This document shows, in pieces, positions 25,807-34,535 of a stretch of 64,000 bases of DNA. The position numbers and the translations under genes are program-made. The stretch spans positions 43,188-107,187 of the forward strand of contig NZ_CDBN01000077.1 in assembly GCF_000820085.1 (NCBI RefSeq). The letters run 5' to 3'. The stretch's first letter is position 1. Every line of letters begins with the position of its first letter. The notes under the pieces are model-generated. The model made no database searches, had not been told where the DNA came from, and saw only the letters and a list, made by a program, of their open reading frames with translations. The stretch comes from Aeromonas sanarellii (GTDB lineage: Bacteria; Pseudomonadota; Gammaproteobacteria; Enterobacterales; Aeromonadaceae).

Positions 25807-28800
25807 TTAACAACTCGGCCTTATTCATTTCCATGACGCTGTTCAACAAGCAATACTGGTAGATTGAGTTGAACCATTTTGAATCGAAATCGCGGACTTG
25901 GCGCAGGAAGAAAATCGCCTCCACTCCGTCCGTAAATACATCGGTGAACTGGGCTTTGCCACAGGCGACTGCAGCAGCAAAAACCGGGAGATAGCGCACT
26001 GCATTGCGGTAATCCATATCCGGCTTAAAAGCGATTACCGAGTCGCTTTGGCTGCTGTACCAACGCTCTAGGCGCTTGCCCCCGAACTCCGGCCACTGGG
26101 CCTCGCTGCGCTCGCGAATCAACTCAAGGTACCAGCCATGCAGGACCGCTAGAGGCACCTTGATCTCCGGGCCAACAGGCTTGCCTGAAAGGAAGTGCTG
26201 CACACTCTGACCGTAGGATGGATAGGTATCCCCCAATCTCGAAAACATTCGTCCGATCAGGGTATCAGCAGCCTCTTCAGCAACTCCCTTCACCTTAAGG
26301 AATGCAGCAAAACGCTTGGCCGCAAGATGGATTTCTGCGATGGGAAGAAACTCCCAGAAAAGGGGGAACTCAGCCTCCAACCGGCCAAGAAATTTCGCCT
26401 CCATCTCAAACTTGAATAGAGCCATCGCAAATGCGTGGGTATGTCCCACCAGAGCCTTCCAGACCTCGAAGGTAGCCAACGGCAGATAGCCGTATCCTTC
26501 ATACAAGGCCTGCAAAAACTGCCAGCCGCTATGCATGGGGTTTATCGCCATGGCATCCAGTACGGACGCGAAAGAACTGACAGGTGATGCATGATCGAAG
26601 GTAAGCACTGCCTTTTGCAGACTCTGGATATCTTCGCCAGACACCACAGGCTGCCAGTCTCCTGCGAAAAAGAGCGGACGGAAGGATACCGATGAGTCAG
26701 CTCTGGGCAGTACCAGCCAAGGACCGTCCCTCTCAACGGCTGCCGGCAACTCGAAGTAGCCAGTGGGTACACCATCAGATGTTCGGGAAGTAAGTTCGAT
26801 GGGACTACGCATAGGGTCATGCAACAGCATCAATACCGGCTTAGGGATATCGCCAGAGTCATAGTGCAGATTGGCAGTACACAACATCCGACCATCGAGA
26901 TCCAGCTGCATCTCCGCCGCATACCTACGGATGCGGTAACTGACGTCTTGACCGTTACCAAACACCCGTAACTCGGCGACCTGATCGATACCTGACTGAA
27001 GCGACAGCAGATCAAAAATCTGCTCACGGATACTGAACAGACTGATCTCTAGCGGCTTCTCAGCAGCCGTGTAGCACCAGCTGTAACAAGCATTCCTAGC
27101 CACGCTGCCCCTGAGGGTCAGCTCAATACCAAAGCGAGTGGGTGTATCGGATAGGCCAAACAAAAACAATCTGGCCCCAAGTAGGTCATCGACACTGAAA
27201 GTACGTTTCAGCTGCTTCCCGTTGCCGTCAAAAGCCAAGCAACCCGAACTGGGAAATGGCAAATCAATTTCCACCGGATCGGCCATCAAGCTCGGGAAAA
27301 CGGAAAGCCGGACCCTGATCGGGGGGAAGCCCTTTGCCGAAAGCTTAAGCTCTGTATGATCTTCATGCTTTACCTGCTGTACCTGTAGGCTTGCGTCATC
27401 AACCTGAAGCAGACAGCGCTGTCGGGAGTACACCAGAATGCTGCCCATCCCCGGTGCCTCACCACTACGCAGCTCAACACGGAAATCCGTCGGCAAGATG
27501 CCTACCCTGCGGCGCAGCAAGGTATCGCCGGCGCGGTTGCGCACCGATACATACTGAGTACCGAGCATCTCCTGCAGCAAGCCGGTACCTGGCTGCTTGC
27601 CAGCAACATATAGGTCACTGCCTTGCTGTTGCAGCTCTCCAGCAGCGGTCGGCCACTGCACACGAGGCAGGCCGACAAAGGTCATAGCAGGCTTGGTCGA
27701 CCATCCGGTCTGGGCACCAGTCAGCTCCAATCCAATCCCAATGCCGGCGACATGGCCCGTGCGTATCCGGTAACACTCTTCCCCCTCAACCAGGAGTTGC
27801 GCCTTACCCTGCACCTTGACCGTACAACGCGAGAGCGTCGGGGGCATATCGCTGTAAATGACCTCTCCGCAATAGTCAGGTATGCTCAAACTGCCACCGT
27901 CAGGCAACACCAGCAGCAACTCTTCACCGGCCATATTGAATGAGGCCTGTCCGCACAGCTGCCAGCAGCGGTCGTTCATTGGCTCAAAGCCTAACGGAAC
28001 CTCACCCAGCGCCACCGCACTACCTTCTATCTGCAGGGTAGCAATCTGCATACCGCCAGCCATAGCCACCAGGCTCAGAGGAATAGTGCAATCCCGCCGC
28101 TTGCCAATCACCTCTCGCAGGCGCAAGCGAATGCGCGCAACACCATTTTCCACCAGCGCATAGCCGGGACCAAGGTCAGCAATCACCAACCCATCTTCGG
28201 CAATAACCAGCTCAAAACGAGTGGTGGATGGTTGTGCCGTAAGACGAATCACAACTTCCTCAGGCGTTGAGATCTGAACCTTGAACACATCCGGCTGCGC
28301 CTCATGCCAAAGGTGTCGACAGGACCATCCCCTAGTATCCCGGTGTCGCCTTTTGCCCTCGACAGTCGCAGTCTTTAACAAACCATTTAGGAGTTCGCTG
28401 CCAGTCTCGTTATCCAGAGGTAGAGGAAACAATTCTCGCCACTTGGGATTCAGGGCATCTAGGTGGACAACAGGCTCATCCGCCTGCGCCAACCTATAAT
28501 TTCTGACCAAAGCGACAAGCTCATCAAGCATGCGCGCGATCAGTTCGACCGACGTACGTGAGGCAAACACCTGAGGAAGGTTTGCCTTTTCCAGCTGTTG
28601 CTCCACCTGCTGGAGGGTGTTAAATCCCAACAGGTGCCACTGGTCATTCTGCCTTAGCAAACGATCAAACAGAGACTGGAAGCGGCTACCTCCCTCACGC
28701 AATACCTGAAAGGGCAAGCCCCCCTCGCCAAACAGCGACCCCAGAAAATCCCGATGACCTGCTTCGTAGAAATGAAGGGGACGTTTCCAATACCCCTCCA

Positions 28801-29125
28801 GCCCTTTAGGGATGGCCTTACTCAGTCCTCCCGGCGACAGGTTAAATCCCAAAGTTTTCCAGATTGGGTCCCAAGTCCAGGCATATTCGCTGCGGTACTC
28901 ACGTCGATACCACTCCGAGCCATAAAGCACCAAACAAGCACAGGCAGCCTTATCCTGTAATATCGCATCGCCCCCCCCTAGTTGGCGGAGCAAATCCCGC
29001 AGAGCAACATATTCCTCATGGCTACAGTGATAGGCGTAGAGCCCGCGTTGATCTGGTGCTTGTAGACCACGACGCAACAAAAAGGCTTGAAGCCAGAAAG
29101 AGCACTTGAAGACAGATGATGCCAT
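25799..29125 (-). CDS. druH: DruH-like protein (Druantia type III)
   Basis: A 1,108-residue protein without any motif I can name, starting MASSVFKCSFWLQAFLLRRG. It overlaps the start of the giant DUF1998 helicase by 8 bases and is on the same strand. A roughly 1,100-residue protein of no known domain paired with a ~2,100-residue DruE helicase is the composition of Druantia type III, where the partner is called DruH. The assignment therefore rests on context and size rather than on a recognised domain. No strong ribosome site is seen before the ATG. A run of eight G near codon 50 is another possible slippage site. Function in the system is unknown. Confidence 0.72.
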   Translation of the reverse strand: MASSVFKCSFWLQAFLLRRGLQAPDQRGLYAYHCSHEEYVALRDLLRQLGGGDAILQDKAACACLVLYGSEWYRREYRSEYAWTWDPIWKTLGFNLSPGGLSKAIPKGLEGYWKRPLHFYEAGHRDFLGSLFGEGGLPFQVLREGGSRFQSLFDRLLRQNDQWHLLGFNTLQQVEQQLEKANLPQVFASRTSVELIARMLDELVALVRNYRLAQADEPVVHLDALNPKWRELFPLPLDNETGSELLNGLLKTATVEGKRRHRDTRGWSCRHLWHEAQPDVFKVQISTPEEVVIRLTAQPSTTRFELVIAEDGLVIADLGPGYALVENGVARIRLRLREVIGKRRDCTIPLSLVAMAGGMQIATLQIEGSAVALGEVPLGFEPMNDRCWQLCGQASFNMAGEELLLVLPDGGSLSIPDYCGEVIYSDMPPTLSRCTVKVQGKAQLLVEGEECYRIRTGHVAGIGIGLELTGAQTGWSTKPAMTFVGLPRVQWPTAAGELQQQGSDLYVAGKQPGTGLLQEMLGTQYVSVRNRAGDTLLRRRVGILPTDFRVELRSGEAPGMGSILVYSRQRCLLQVDDASLQVQQVKHEDHTELKLSAKGFPPIRVRLSVFPSLMADPVEIDLPFPSSGCLAFDGNGKQLKRTFSVDDLLGARLFLFGLSDTPTRFGIELTLRGSVARNACYSWCYTAAEKPLEISLFSIREQIFDLLSLQSGIDQVAELRVFGNGQDVSYRIRRYAAEMQLDLDGRMLCTANLHYDSGDIPKPVLMLLHDPMRSPIELTSRTSDGVPTGYFELPAAVERDGPWLVLPRADSSVSFRPLFFAGDWQPVVSGEDIQSLQKAVLTFDHASPVSSFASVLDAMAINPMHSGWQFLQALYEGYGYLPLATFEVWKALVGHTHAFAMALFKFEMEAKFLGRLEAEFPLFWEFLPIAEIHLAAKRFAAFLKVKGVAEEAADTLIGRMFSRLGDTYPSYGQSVQHFLSGKPVGPEIKVPLAVLHGWYLELIRERSEAQWPEFGGKRLERWYSSQSDSVIAFKPDMDYRNAVRYLPVFAAAVACGKAQFTDVFTDGVEAIFFLRQVRDFDSKWFNSIYQYCLLNSVMEMNKAELLNG
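28971..28978 (-). repeat. G8 homopolymer within druH
   Basis: Eight consecutive C on the plus strand encode Gly residues near codon 50 of druH (in QLGGGDAIL). A one-base slip would stop the protein early. Confidence 0.85.
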
Positions 29126-29310
29126 GGGCGATGACTCTGCATGAATTAGGCCTAATCGAGATTAATAGAGGCTACTACAGAACTCCATATGAGTATGTGA
29201 TCCTTGTACCGAAGGAATAATGTGAGTGGCAACGCTCAAATTGCTGAAAACAGAAGCTATGAGCCACACTGAAGAGCCAGGTAGCATAAAGGGGCGCCGG
29301 ATTTACCGTA

Positions 29311-29319
29311 CCCCCCCCC
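29311..29319. repeat. C9 homopolymer upstream of druH
   Basis: Nine consecutive C lie between the zinc-ribbon gene and druH, about 190 bases before the druH start. If the druH promoter is here, length change could alter transcription. Confidence 0.8.
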
Positions 29320-29339
29320 TTATGCACAGACTGATGTAA

Positions 29340-29546
29340 TCAGCTAATGAATTTATTCATCTTGTTTTTTTGTCGTAATTGCGTCGTCAAAGCTGTTCGG
29401 AGACCCCGAAAGCCACACAAATCACAGACCAAGTCTCCCGCTTGTCCATGGGCATCACCACCACCGATAGCAAACGCATTAGGAACAACCTGATGCCATA
29501 GCTCTTTATTGAGCTGGATAGATTTACATTTTGGACATGAGCGCAT
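29340..29546 (-). CDS. Small zinc-ribbon protein
   Basis: A 68-residue protein starting MRSCPKCKSIQLNKELWHQ with two CxxC pairs (Cys4/Cys7 and Cys41/Cys44 in VCDLCGFRG), enough to hold one zinc ion. The middle is Gly-rich and the C-terminus is basic. I do not recognise a named family. It lies 214 bases upstream of druH on the same strand and 37 bases downstream of the Sel1-repeat gene, so it might be part of either transcript. The function could be nucleic-acid or protein binding, but nothing in the sequence decides. Confidence 0.6.
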   Translation of the reverse strand: MRSCPKCKSIQLNKELWHQVVPNAFAIGGGDAHGQAGDLVCDLCGFRGLRTALTTQLRQKNKMNKFIS

Positions 29547-29583
29547 ATTGCACGCCCCTTATTGATGATTTTAATACAAAAGG

Positions 29584-30345
29584 TTACTGCTTCGGTTGGT
29601 ACTGCTCAAAATATTGGCCAGCCAGTGCCTGTGCCTCTGCCAATGCCGCTGGCAGCAAACGCTTTGCGTAGGTGTCACGTTTTTTTACTGCCTCGGCCAG
29701 TCCATTGGCCGCTGCCACAGAACTCCAGACGTAAGCCAACTTGTCATCCTGCGCCACCCCATGACCTAGGCTGTACATCAGACTGAGATAGAATTGCGCC
29801 TTGGCATGACCCTGTTCGGCGGCCTTGCGCATCCAGGCCACCGCCTGTTTATGGTCTTGGCCATCCGCGTACGTCGCACCGAGTCTGAATTGCGCATCGG
29901 CAAAGCCTTGCTCGGCGGCCTTGCGCATCCAGGCCACCGCCTGTTTATGGTCCTGCGCTACCCCACGACCATTACCGTACATCACGCTGAGGTTGATTTG
30001 CGCCATGGCATTTCCTTGCTCGGCAGCCTTGCGGTACCAGGCCACCGCCTGTTTATGGTCCTGCGCTACCCCTTCGCCATATTCGTACTTCAAGCCAAGC
30101 ATGAGCTGCGCATCGGCATCGCCTTGCTCGGCCGCCTTGCGGTACCAGGCCACTGCCTGTTTCTCGTCCTGCGCCACCCCTTCGCCCTTGTCGTATTTCC
30201 AGCCGAGGTAGAATTGCACATTGGCATCACCCTGCTCTGCCACCTTCAGCACTTCGGCAATGGGAACATCTTTCAACTCTTGCGCCTGAAGTGGTTCCCA
30301 AAAACAAGCCCCGATCATCAGCAGTTCCAACATCCCTTTTTTCAT
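29584..30345 (-). CDS. Secreted Sel1-repeat (SLR) protein
   Basis: A 253-residue protein with an N-terminal signal sequence (MKKGMLELLMIGACFWEPLQA) followed by about five Sel1-like repeats of the form AEQGDADAQLMLGLKYEYGEGVAQD, each about 36 residues; one copy is shortened at ATYADGQDHKQ. Sel1 repeats form alpha-solenoids that bind other proteins and are found in periplasmic and effector proteins. The DNA repeats are highly similar, indicating recent expansion. It lies upstream of the zinc-ribbon gene and the Druantia pair on the same strand. Whether it belongs to the defence locus is unknown. Confidence 0.82.
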   Translation of the reverse strand: MKKGMLELLMIGACFWEPLQAQELKDVPIAEVLKVAEQGDANVQFYLGWKYDKGEGVAQDEKQAVAWYRKAAEQGDADAQLMLGLKYEYGEGVAQDHKQAVAWYRKAAEQGNAMAQINLSVMYGNGRGVAQDHKQAVAWMRKAAEQGFADAQFRLGATYADGQDHKQAVAWMRKAAEQGHAKAQFYLSLMYSLGHGVAQDDKLAYVWSSVAAANGLAEAVKKRDTYAKRLLPAALAEAQALAGQYFEQYQPKQ

Positions 30346-31118
30346 TACTGTGATATCTCCCTATGGATACTGCCTTGTATGGTACCGAAGGCGACCCCAG
30401 CGGGGTGCCTCGGGGATCTCAAAACAGAGCTGAAGCGATCCGAAACCCGCCCTAATCTATAATCGCCTAATCGCTTATATGTTTAATGGCCGACTTCACT
30501 AGGTAAAACGAGCCCCCTGTCGAAAATCAACCGCCTGCGCCGCGTTTTGCGACCCCTACCAGGGCGTTTCCATGCTGAAAGTTTGCGACGTATTGAGGGG
30601 CATTTGAGGGCCGGAGCTTGCGAGGTCAGCTTTCGGGCGATTTTCGCCCTCTGGCCACTATTTCAGGCAGGGGTGAGCAATCCAGACCCCAGCGAATATA
30701 CAGATCCACCAACCCCAGAAACGACACAGAACTCGGTTGTGCGTCAAGCACAGACCAGCCCGTGAAATCTCTGCCCGCTGGCTAGCCGCTTTATGGCATG
30801 AGGCAGTGGCACTGATGACTGGGTTGCTTCAACTATGAGGGTTAACTAAAAGTGACACCCTTTCCGGCTGAACGGAGGGATAAAACTGCTATTGGTGAGT
30901 GGCCTGGCGCTGGCCATAGATGAGGGCGCAAAAGGGGTATCCAGAAAAATGTCCCACAAGTGCCCCACAGAACTGTGGGGACCGGAAAAGCACAAGGGCC
31001 TAGCCGAAGCTAAGCCCTTGTTGAATTTGGTCGGTATGAGAGGATTCGAACCTCCGACTCCTTCGTCCCGAACGAGATTGTAACGCTGGCTCTTAAACTT
31101 TCATTCACTCTTGCACAT
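30346..31118. other. Long non-coding stretch with tRNA relic
   Basis: This 773-base stretch has no convincing gene. It contains hairpins near 30964-30980 (CCCCACAG with CTGTGGGG) and 30997-31020 (AAGGGC with GCCCTT), followed by a tRNA-Pro fragment at 31028-31075. A 72-codon frame at 30547-30765 (plus strand) shows no ribosome site or family character. Confidence 0.5.
31028..31075 (-). tRNA. tRNA-Pro(CGG) 3' fragment (attachment-site relic)
   Basis: On the minus strand, TCGTTCGGGACGAAGG, GGTTCGAATCC and the terminal CCGACCA match the anticodon loop, T arm and acceptor 3' strand of tRNA-Pro with anticodon CGG. The 5' half is missing. It is a second tRNA remnant of the kind left by integrase crossover, at the inner border of the satellite-like module. 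Confidence 0.8.
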
Positions 31119-31916
31119 TCAGTCATCCTTTAAAACCTTGCCGTCTTCGTCCCAGTTGGGTGGATTCACAAACGTGACTATCGATTTCACCTGCATGCTC
31201 CCGTGGTTAACACCCAAATTATCTCGCTGCCCCCCATCGCCGTACTTCTTTGGAGCCAGCTTTGAGGCCAGCCATTTACGAGCATCGATCTGCAGGCGGG
31301 CTCGAGCAATCACATCATGGTTAACTTTTACGTTCCCGTTGGCGTCGAGGAAGGTGTCATTGCTGCCGTCATCGGCAATCTGGAGGATCTCGTCGGCCAG
31401 TTTGTCGGCCAAATCCTCGCGCGCGCGCGCGTACTGGTCCCTAAATGCCATGTAGCGTTCATCAGCCAACCAACGCATCACCATGGATTTGGACGGCATA
31501 CCCGGACGAGCCAACACTGCTCGTAGACTGACCCCATCAGCGATGGCGCTGCATATGGCCTCCCCCAACTCGTTCGTGTATGCACTCCGACGACCTCTAG
31601 TTACCGATTTGGTATTCGACGTATTGGTTTCCACAGTGGAAACCTGAGGAGCGAAAACTGGGATCATAACCTGAGTTATGGCGTTCACATGACCAGCGCC
31701 ACTTATAGGGGCCGTACGCATACCTGAAGATGAGGTCGCGTTACCTGGTTTTGTGACTCTTGACCATTCGTGCGTCTTGGCCCGCTTGTTAATGGCGGTA
31801 TGTGAAACACCGTACTCTATCGCTATTTGGCGCACACTCTGACGGCCAGCACAGTATGCAAGTTCGATGCGGTGCCAGTCGGGGGAAACTGTTGTAGGCA
31901 TAGGGGAAATGGTCAT
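31119..31916 (-). CDS. Phage terminase small subunit-like protein
   Basis: About 265 residues if started at the Met encoded at 31916; the start is uncertain because no ribosome site is evident. An N-terminal helix-turn-helix (SVRQIAIEYGVSHTAINKRA) is followed by a linker and a C-terminal segment typical of Sf6-like small terminase proteins, with RARLQIDARKWLASKLAPKK and a preceding ADEILQIADD. Small terminase subunits recognise phage DNA for packaging and hand it to the large subunit. No large subunit is present in this window, so a satellite element using a helper phage's packaging machinery, or a remnant, is likely. Confidence 0.72.
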   Translation of the reverse strand: MTISPMPTTVSPDWHRIELAYCAGRQSVRQIAIEYGVSHTAINKRAKTHEWSRVTKPGNATSSSGMRTAPISGAGHVNAITQVMIPVFAPQVSTVETNTSNTKSVTRGRRSAYTNELGEAICSAIADGVSLRAVLARPGMPSKSMVMRWLADERYMAFRDQYARAREDLADKLADEILQIADDGSNDTFLDANGNVKVNHDVIARARLQIDARKWLASKLAPKKYGDGGQRDNLGVNHGSMQVKSIVTFVNPPNWDEDGKVLKDD

Positions 31917-32152
31917 AGGCGACCAGTATTTACGAGGAGGGGAGACTGGTTCCAGCCCTACAGGGGGGAGGACGATATAGTTGCACAGATGTGCGACTAT
32001 CAATCCATCTTCCCCCAGACAGCTTCTCGCGCTTTTCTACCCCTTGAGCTTGTGTACTGTCGCTATAGTGCTGTGGTGGAACACAATCGGTGGCATTGCA
32101 AGCAGAGCTGCAACCCAGCCACGAATCGCCGCATGCAGGTTGTAATTGTGCG

Positions 32153-32848
32153 TTAAGCTGCCACCCCCTTCAGATAGCCGCTATCCAACAATTTCTTGAC
32201 CAGCCACTGCTGCCCTGTGCCGGTGAGCAAGGGTGAAAACCCTAATCGCATCTCCCCATAAACCATATAAGGCCTCTCCACCACAGTGAAATAGCCTCGT
32301 TCCAGATACTCCTGATAGGGCAAGTTATGCCGGTTGCCGCCCTTAATCAGGATCCCCAGCTCATGCAACAGCGAGAAGATCCGCTTCGGTCCGATGCCTA
32401 CCGTCTTGGCAAAGTTGCCGAGATGAATCCCCTTGTCTACCCCAGCAACCATGTCGGCGAACTCCACCTTGGGGACATTTTCAGCCAACTTCTGCTCAAG
32501 TACCATATTCTGCTCGGCCAGCTCAGCGGCTAACCGCAACGCATCGGGCAGGTTCTGCGGGACCTTGGGGCTCCACTGCTCCAACTGCTGCCAACGGCGA
32601 ATGATCCGCATCCGCAGGTCAGCGTTGTAGCCCGCAACTAGGCAAAGGGACTCCTCTTTATCCAACATCAGACATGGCTGGATACGCCCCATCTTGTCTT
32701 TATAATCTCCCGACTTTTCGGGAGATTGTATTTCAGCCAGCATTTTGCGGATATCGACCAGCACATGGTCATGCCGCTTACCCGTCAGTTCAGCGATTTC
32801 CACACTGTTCATCAGCGGGCTTGTGCCCATTTTCATCAACGAATTCAT
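32153..32848 (-). CDS. Rha-family phage regulator with antirepressor C-terminus
   Basis: A 231-residue phage regulatory protein. The N-terminal Rha domain includes SVEIAELTGKRHDHVLVDIRK and later ESLCLVAGYNADLRMRIIRR. A coiled linker follows, then a C-terminal region resembling the KilAC/Ant antirepressor domain (KTVGIGPKRIFSLLHELGIL). Such proteins control phage or satellite lytic genes, or block host functions. The ATG at 32848 is chosen because GGAGG lies seven bases upstream. It sits between the terminase-like gene and the Gp2-like gene on the same strand. Confidence 0.82.
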   Translation of the reverse strand: MNSLMKMGTSPLMNSVEIAELTGKRHDHVLVDIRKMLAEIQSPEKSGDYKDKMGRIQPCLMLDKEESLCLVAGYNADLRMRIIRRWQQLEQWSPKVPQNLPDALRLAAELAEQNMVLEQKLAENVPKVEFADMVAGVDKGIHLGNFAKTVGIGPKRIFSLLHELGILIKGGNRHNLPYQEYLERGYFTVVERPYMVYGEMRLGFSPLLTGTGQQWLVKKLLDSGYLKGVAA

Positions 32849-33065
32849 TGGGCATCCTCCCAAACTTCACTGCTCCACTTTCTCGACTGTCTTGTCCGGT
32901 ACCGATGACTACTTCCAATTTTCTCTGGATAGAAAATGGATTGAACACGTTTGGATCTGCATTCTTCATAGCCTCGTATTACCTGTATTGATCCCGGCAC
33001 ACTCATCATCGCAAGAGATTGTTTCCGTCGCAGCACCTACAGGGGTAATTGCTCTTTAAGGTCTG

Positions 33066-33707
33066 CTAAGGAGCCCTTGATTTGATGCGCGAGCAGCCAA
33101 AATCACGAGCACCATTCGGCCGAAATCCCTTCCCCCTTGCCTTGGCGAGGTAACTGACGCGGTAGACGGATTCAGCCAACAACTCAGGTTGATTAATGAG
33201 GAGGTATGGCTTCGTGGGTATTGAGGTGGTTCCCCCCTTTCGTCCCCAGATCTCATCAAGCGTCTTAAGCAACTTGCCAGTGTGCCTTATCTTGTCACCA
33301 TCCAGCATCAAGACTAGGTGGTAATGCTGGCGCGGGACATGCTCTTGCTCCCTCACCCACAGGAACCCCATATGCTCCGTTTGGTAACGGCGCAGGACAT
33401 GCTTGCGTGCTGCCTCAATGAACGCACTGACATGCTCGCTGGTCGGTGCTGGCTGGGGATGGTGAAGATCAAGCCGGATAAACAGCACCCGCCGGTAGAT
33501 GCTGACCATGGTGGTGAGTTGCTCGATTGCTCGCCGCAAGATCAGGGTATAGCAGCCTGACTTGGCCGAGTTGATCGGGTAGTGATTTCCGGCAAATGAG
33601 TATGCATTCCGATGAGTCACATAGTCATAGCGCTCGCCTTGTTTGCGCTTGGGGCTACCGGTCAGCTTGGCTACGACTGCAGACGGCAGCATATCGCCAT
33701 CAGACAT
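33066..33707 (-). CDS. Inovirus Gp2-like (YagK/YfjJ) protein
   Basis: A 213-residue protein with the YagK/YfjJ C-terminal domain found in P4-like satellites and inovirus-type elements. Readable features are the segment FIRLDLHHPQ near residue 80, LRRYQTEHMGFLWVREQE, and HYHLVLMLDGD with its histidine pair, resembling the active-site strand of rolling-circle replication proteins. It may act in replication of the element, but this has not been shown for the family. Its ATG overlaps the stop of a preceding reading frame by 8 bases (ATGTCTGA), suggesting coupled translation. Confidence 0.78.
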   Translation of the reverse strand: MSDGDMLPSAVVAKLTGSPKRKQGERYDYVTHRNAYSFAGNHYPINSAKSGCYTLILRRAIEQLTTMVSIYRRVLFIRLDLHHPQPAPTSEHVSAFIEAARKHVLRRYQTEHMGFLWVREQEHVPRQHYHLVLMLDGDKIRHTGKLLKTLDEIWGRKGGTTSIPTKPYLLINQPELLAESVYRVSYLAKARGKGFRPNGARDFGCSRIKSRAP

Positions 33708-33936
33708 GTGCCGCCCACCAAGAAAGATACCATTCGTGCACTACTGCTTCTTCGTGGAAATAGACCTTAATAACCCCCTTATAGATATTATAAATAACCG
33801 CTGTTTTTTTATGATTAACACTCACCGTCAACCCGCGCCATTGCTGGAAACCTGCCTTTCTTTGTGGCGGGATTACCATGGCGGGATTAGCACAAATCGT
33901 GCTAATTGCGAGAGCGAATTCGATAGAGGCCACCAT
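33700..33936 (-). CDS. Possible small protein upstream of the Gp2-like gene
   Basis: An open frame, up to 127 codons if extended to 34083, of which the last 78 (from the Met at 33936) look most protein-like, ending VVHEWYLSWWAAHV. Its stop overlaps the start of the Gp2-like gene by 8 bases, the arrangement seen elsewhere in coupled genes. It crosses a direct repeat and an inverted repeat, and it has no recognised family, so it could be fortuitous. Confidence 0.3.
   Translation of the reverse strand: MVASIEFALAISTICANPAMVIPPQRKAGFQQWRGLTVSVNHKKTAVIYNIYKGVIKVYFHEEAVVHEWYLSWWAAHV
33867..33906. repeat. Direct repeat plus inverted repeat in satellite control region
   Basis: GGCGGGATTA occurs twice close together, and the second copy leads into the inverted repeat ATTAGCAC-AAATC-GTGCTAAT. 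This lies upstream of the Gp2-like gene, where P4-like satellites carry their immunity or replication control signals. The function is inferred only from position. Confidence 0.5.
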
Positions 33937-33987
33937 GCAGTGGTTAGCTATGGTGGATTGGTCAACGTCGGACGGGGACAACGGGGT

Positions 33988-34030
33988 ACAGGTGAGCAGG
34001 TGTGAGGTGTAAGGTGTGCAGGTAGGTGGA
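33988..34030. repeat. GGTG-phased repeat array (iteron-like)
   Basis: Several spaced copies of a short unit (GGTGAGCA, GGTGTGA, GGTGTAA, GGTGTGCA) are spaced 7-8 bases apart. The array lies between the AlpA-side genes and the Gp2-like gene. Short phased repeats next to a replication-like gene could be an origin or operator array. Confidence 0.4.
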
Positions 34031-34069
34031 ACCAGTCCATCATCGGCTGACCCCACCACAGCGACAGAT

Positions 34070-34534
34070 TTACGCCTCCGCATCGGGCGAGCTCAAAGGC
34101 ACATCACGTGCCAACTCTGTACAGGGCACTAACAACCCGGTCAGCTGTCCCTTGCGCTCAATGAAGGACATATCAGCATCCAAGAGGATGACATTGCTAC
34201 GCTCCAGAAAAGCGAGTTGATCCAGCTGATACGCCGTCAGGTGGCGGCGCAGTTCCCCCTCCAGTCCCTGCTCGGTAAGCCATTGCTTGCTCTCCATCCC
34301 CAACACCAAACGGTTAATCATGTTTGACTCGTTGATGTAGTGATGTTCAGCGGTTTCCTTGCCCAGCCGGGTACGATGCTGCAGCAAGGCGTGACACATC
34401 AAGATGTGATGGTCTTTGGTGGCCTTGCGTTGGGCTTGCCAGTTGTTCAGAGACCAGGTGTGGGGTGGTGGGTACAGGCAGCGCTGGCTGTCGTTAGCCT
34501 CGCTGCACTGTTGCATGTATTGGCAGGGGTGCAT
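34070..34534 (-). CDS. Unknown protein coupled to AlpA
   Basis: About 154 residues starting MHPCQYMQQCSEANDSQRC. I do not recognise the family. The protein has no membrane segment; the middle part contains HHYINESNMINRLVLGM and the C-terminal part DQLAFLERSNVILLDADMSFIE. The start at 34534 is chosen because it is one base after the alpA stop codon, so translation is probably coupled; the frame upstream of it overlaps alpA and is a shadow. Position directly behind alpA in a P4-like module suggests a role in excision, replication or regulation, but this is inference. Confidence 0.6.
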   Translation of the reverse strand: MHPCQYMQQCSEANDSQRCLYPPPHTWSLNNWQAQRKATKDHHILMCHALLQHRTRLGKETAEHHYINESNMINRLVLGMESKQWLTEQGLEGELRRHLTAYQLDQLAFLERSNVILLDADMSFIERKGQLTGLLVPCTELARDVPLSSPDAEA

Positions 34535-34535
34535 A

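Noticed and set aside
29584..30345. CRISPR-like repeat array in the 29.6-30.3 kb region
   Set aside because: The regular DNA repeats are in-frame Sel1 protein repeats of about 108 bases, not short repeats with unique spacers.
30547..30765. 72-codon plus-strand frame in the non-coding part of the island
   Set aside because: No ribosome site, no protein-like composition and no partner gene; called non-coding.
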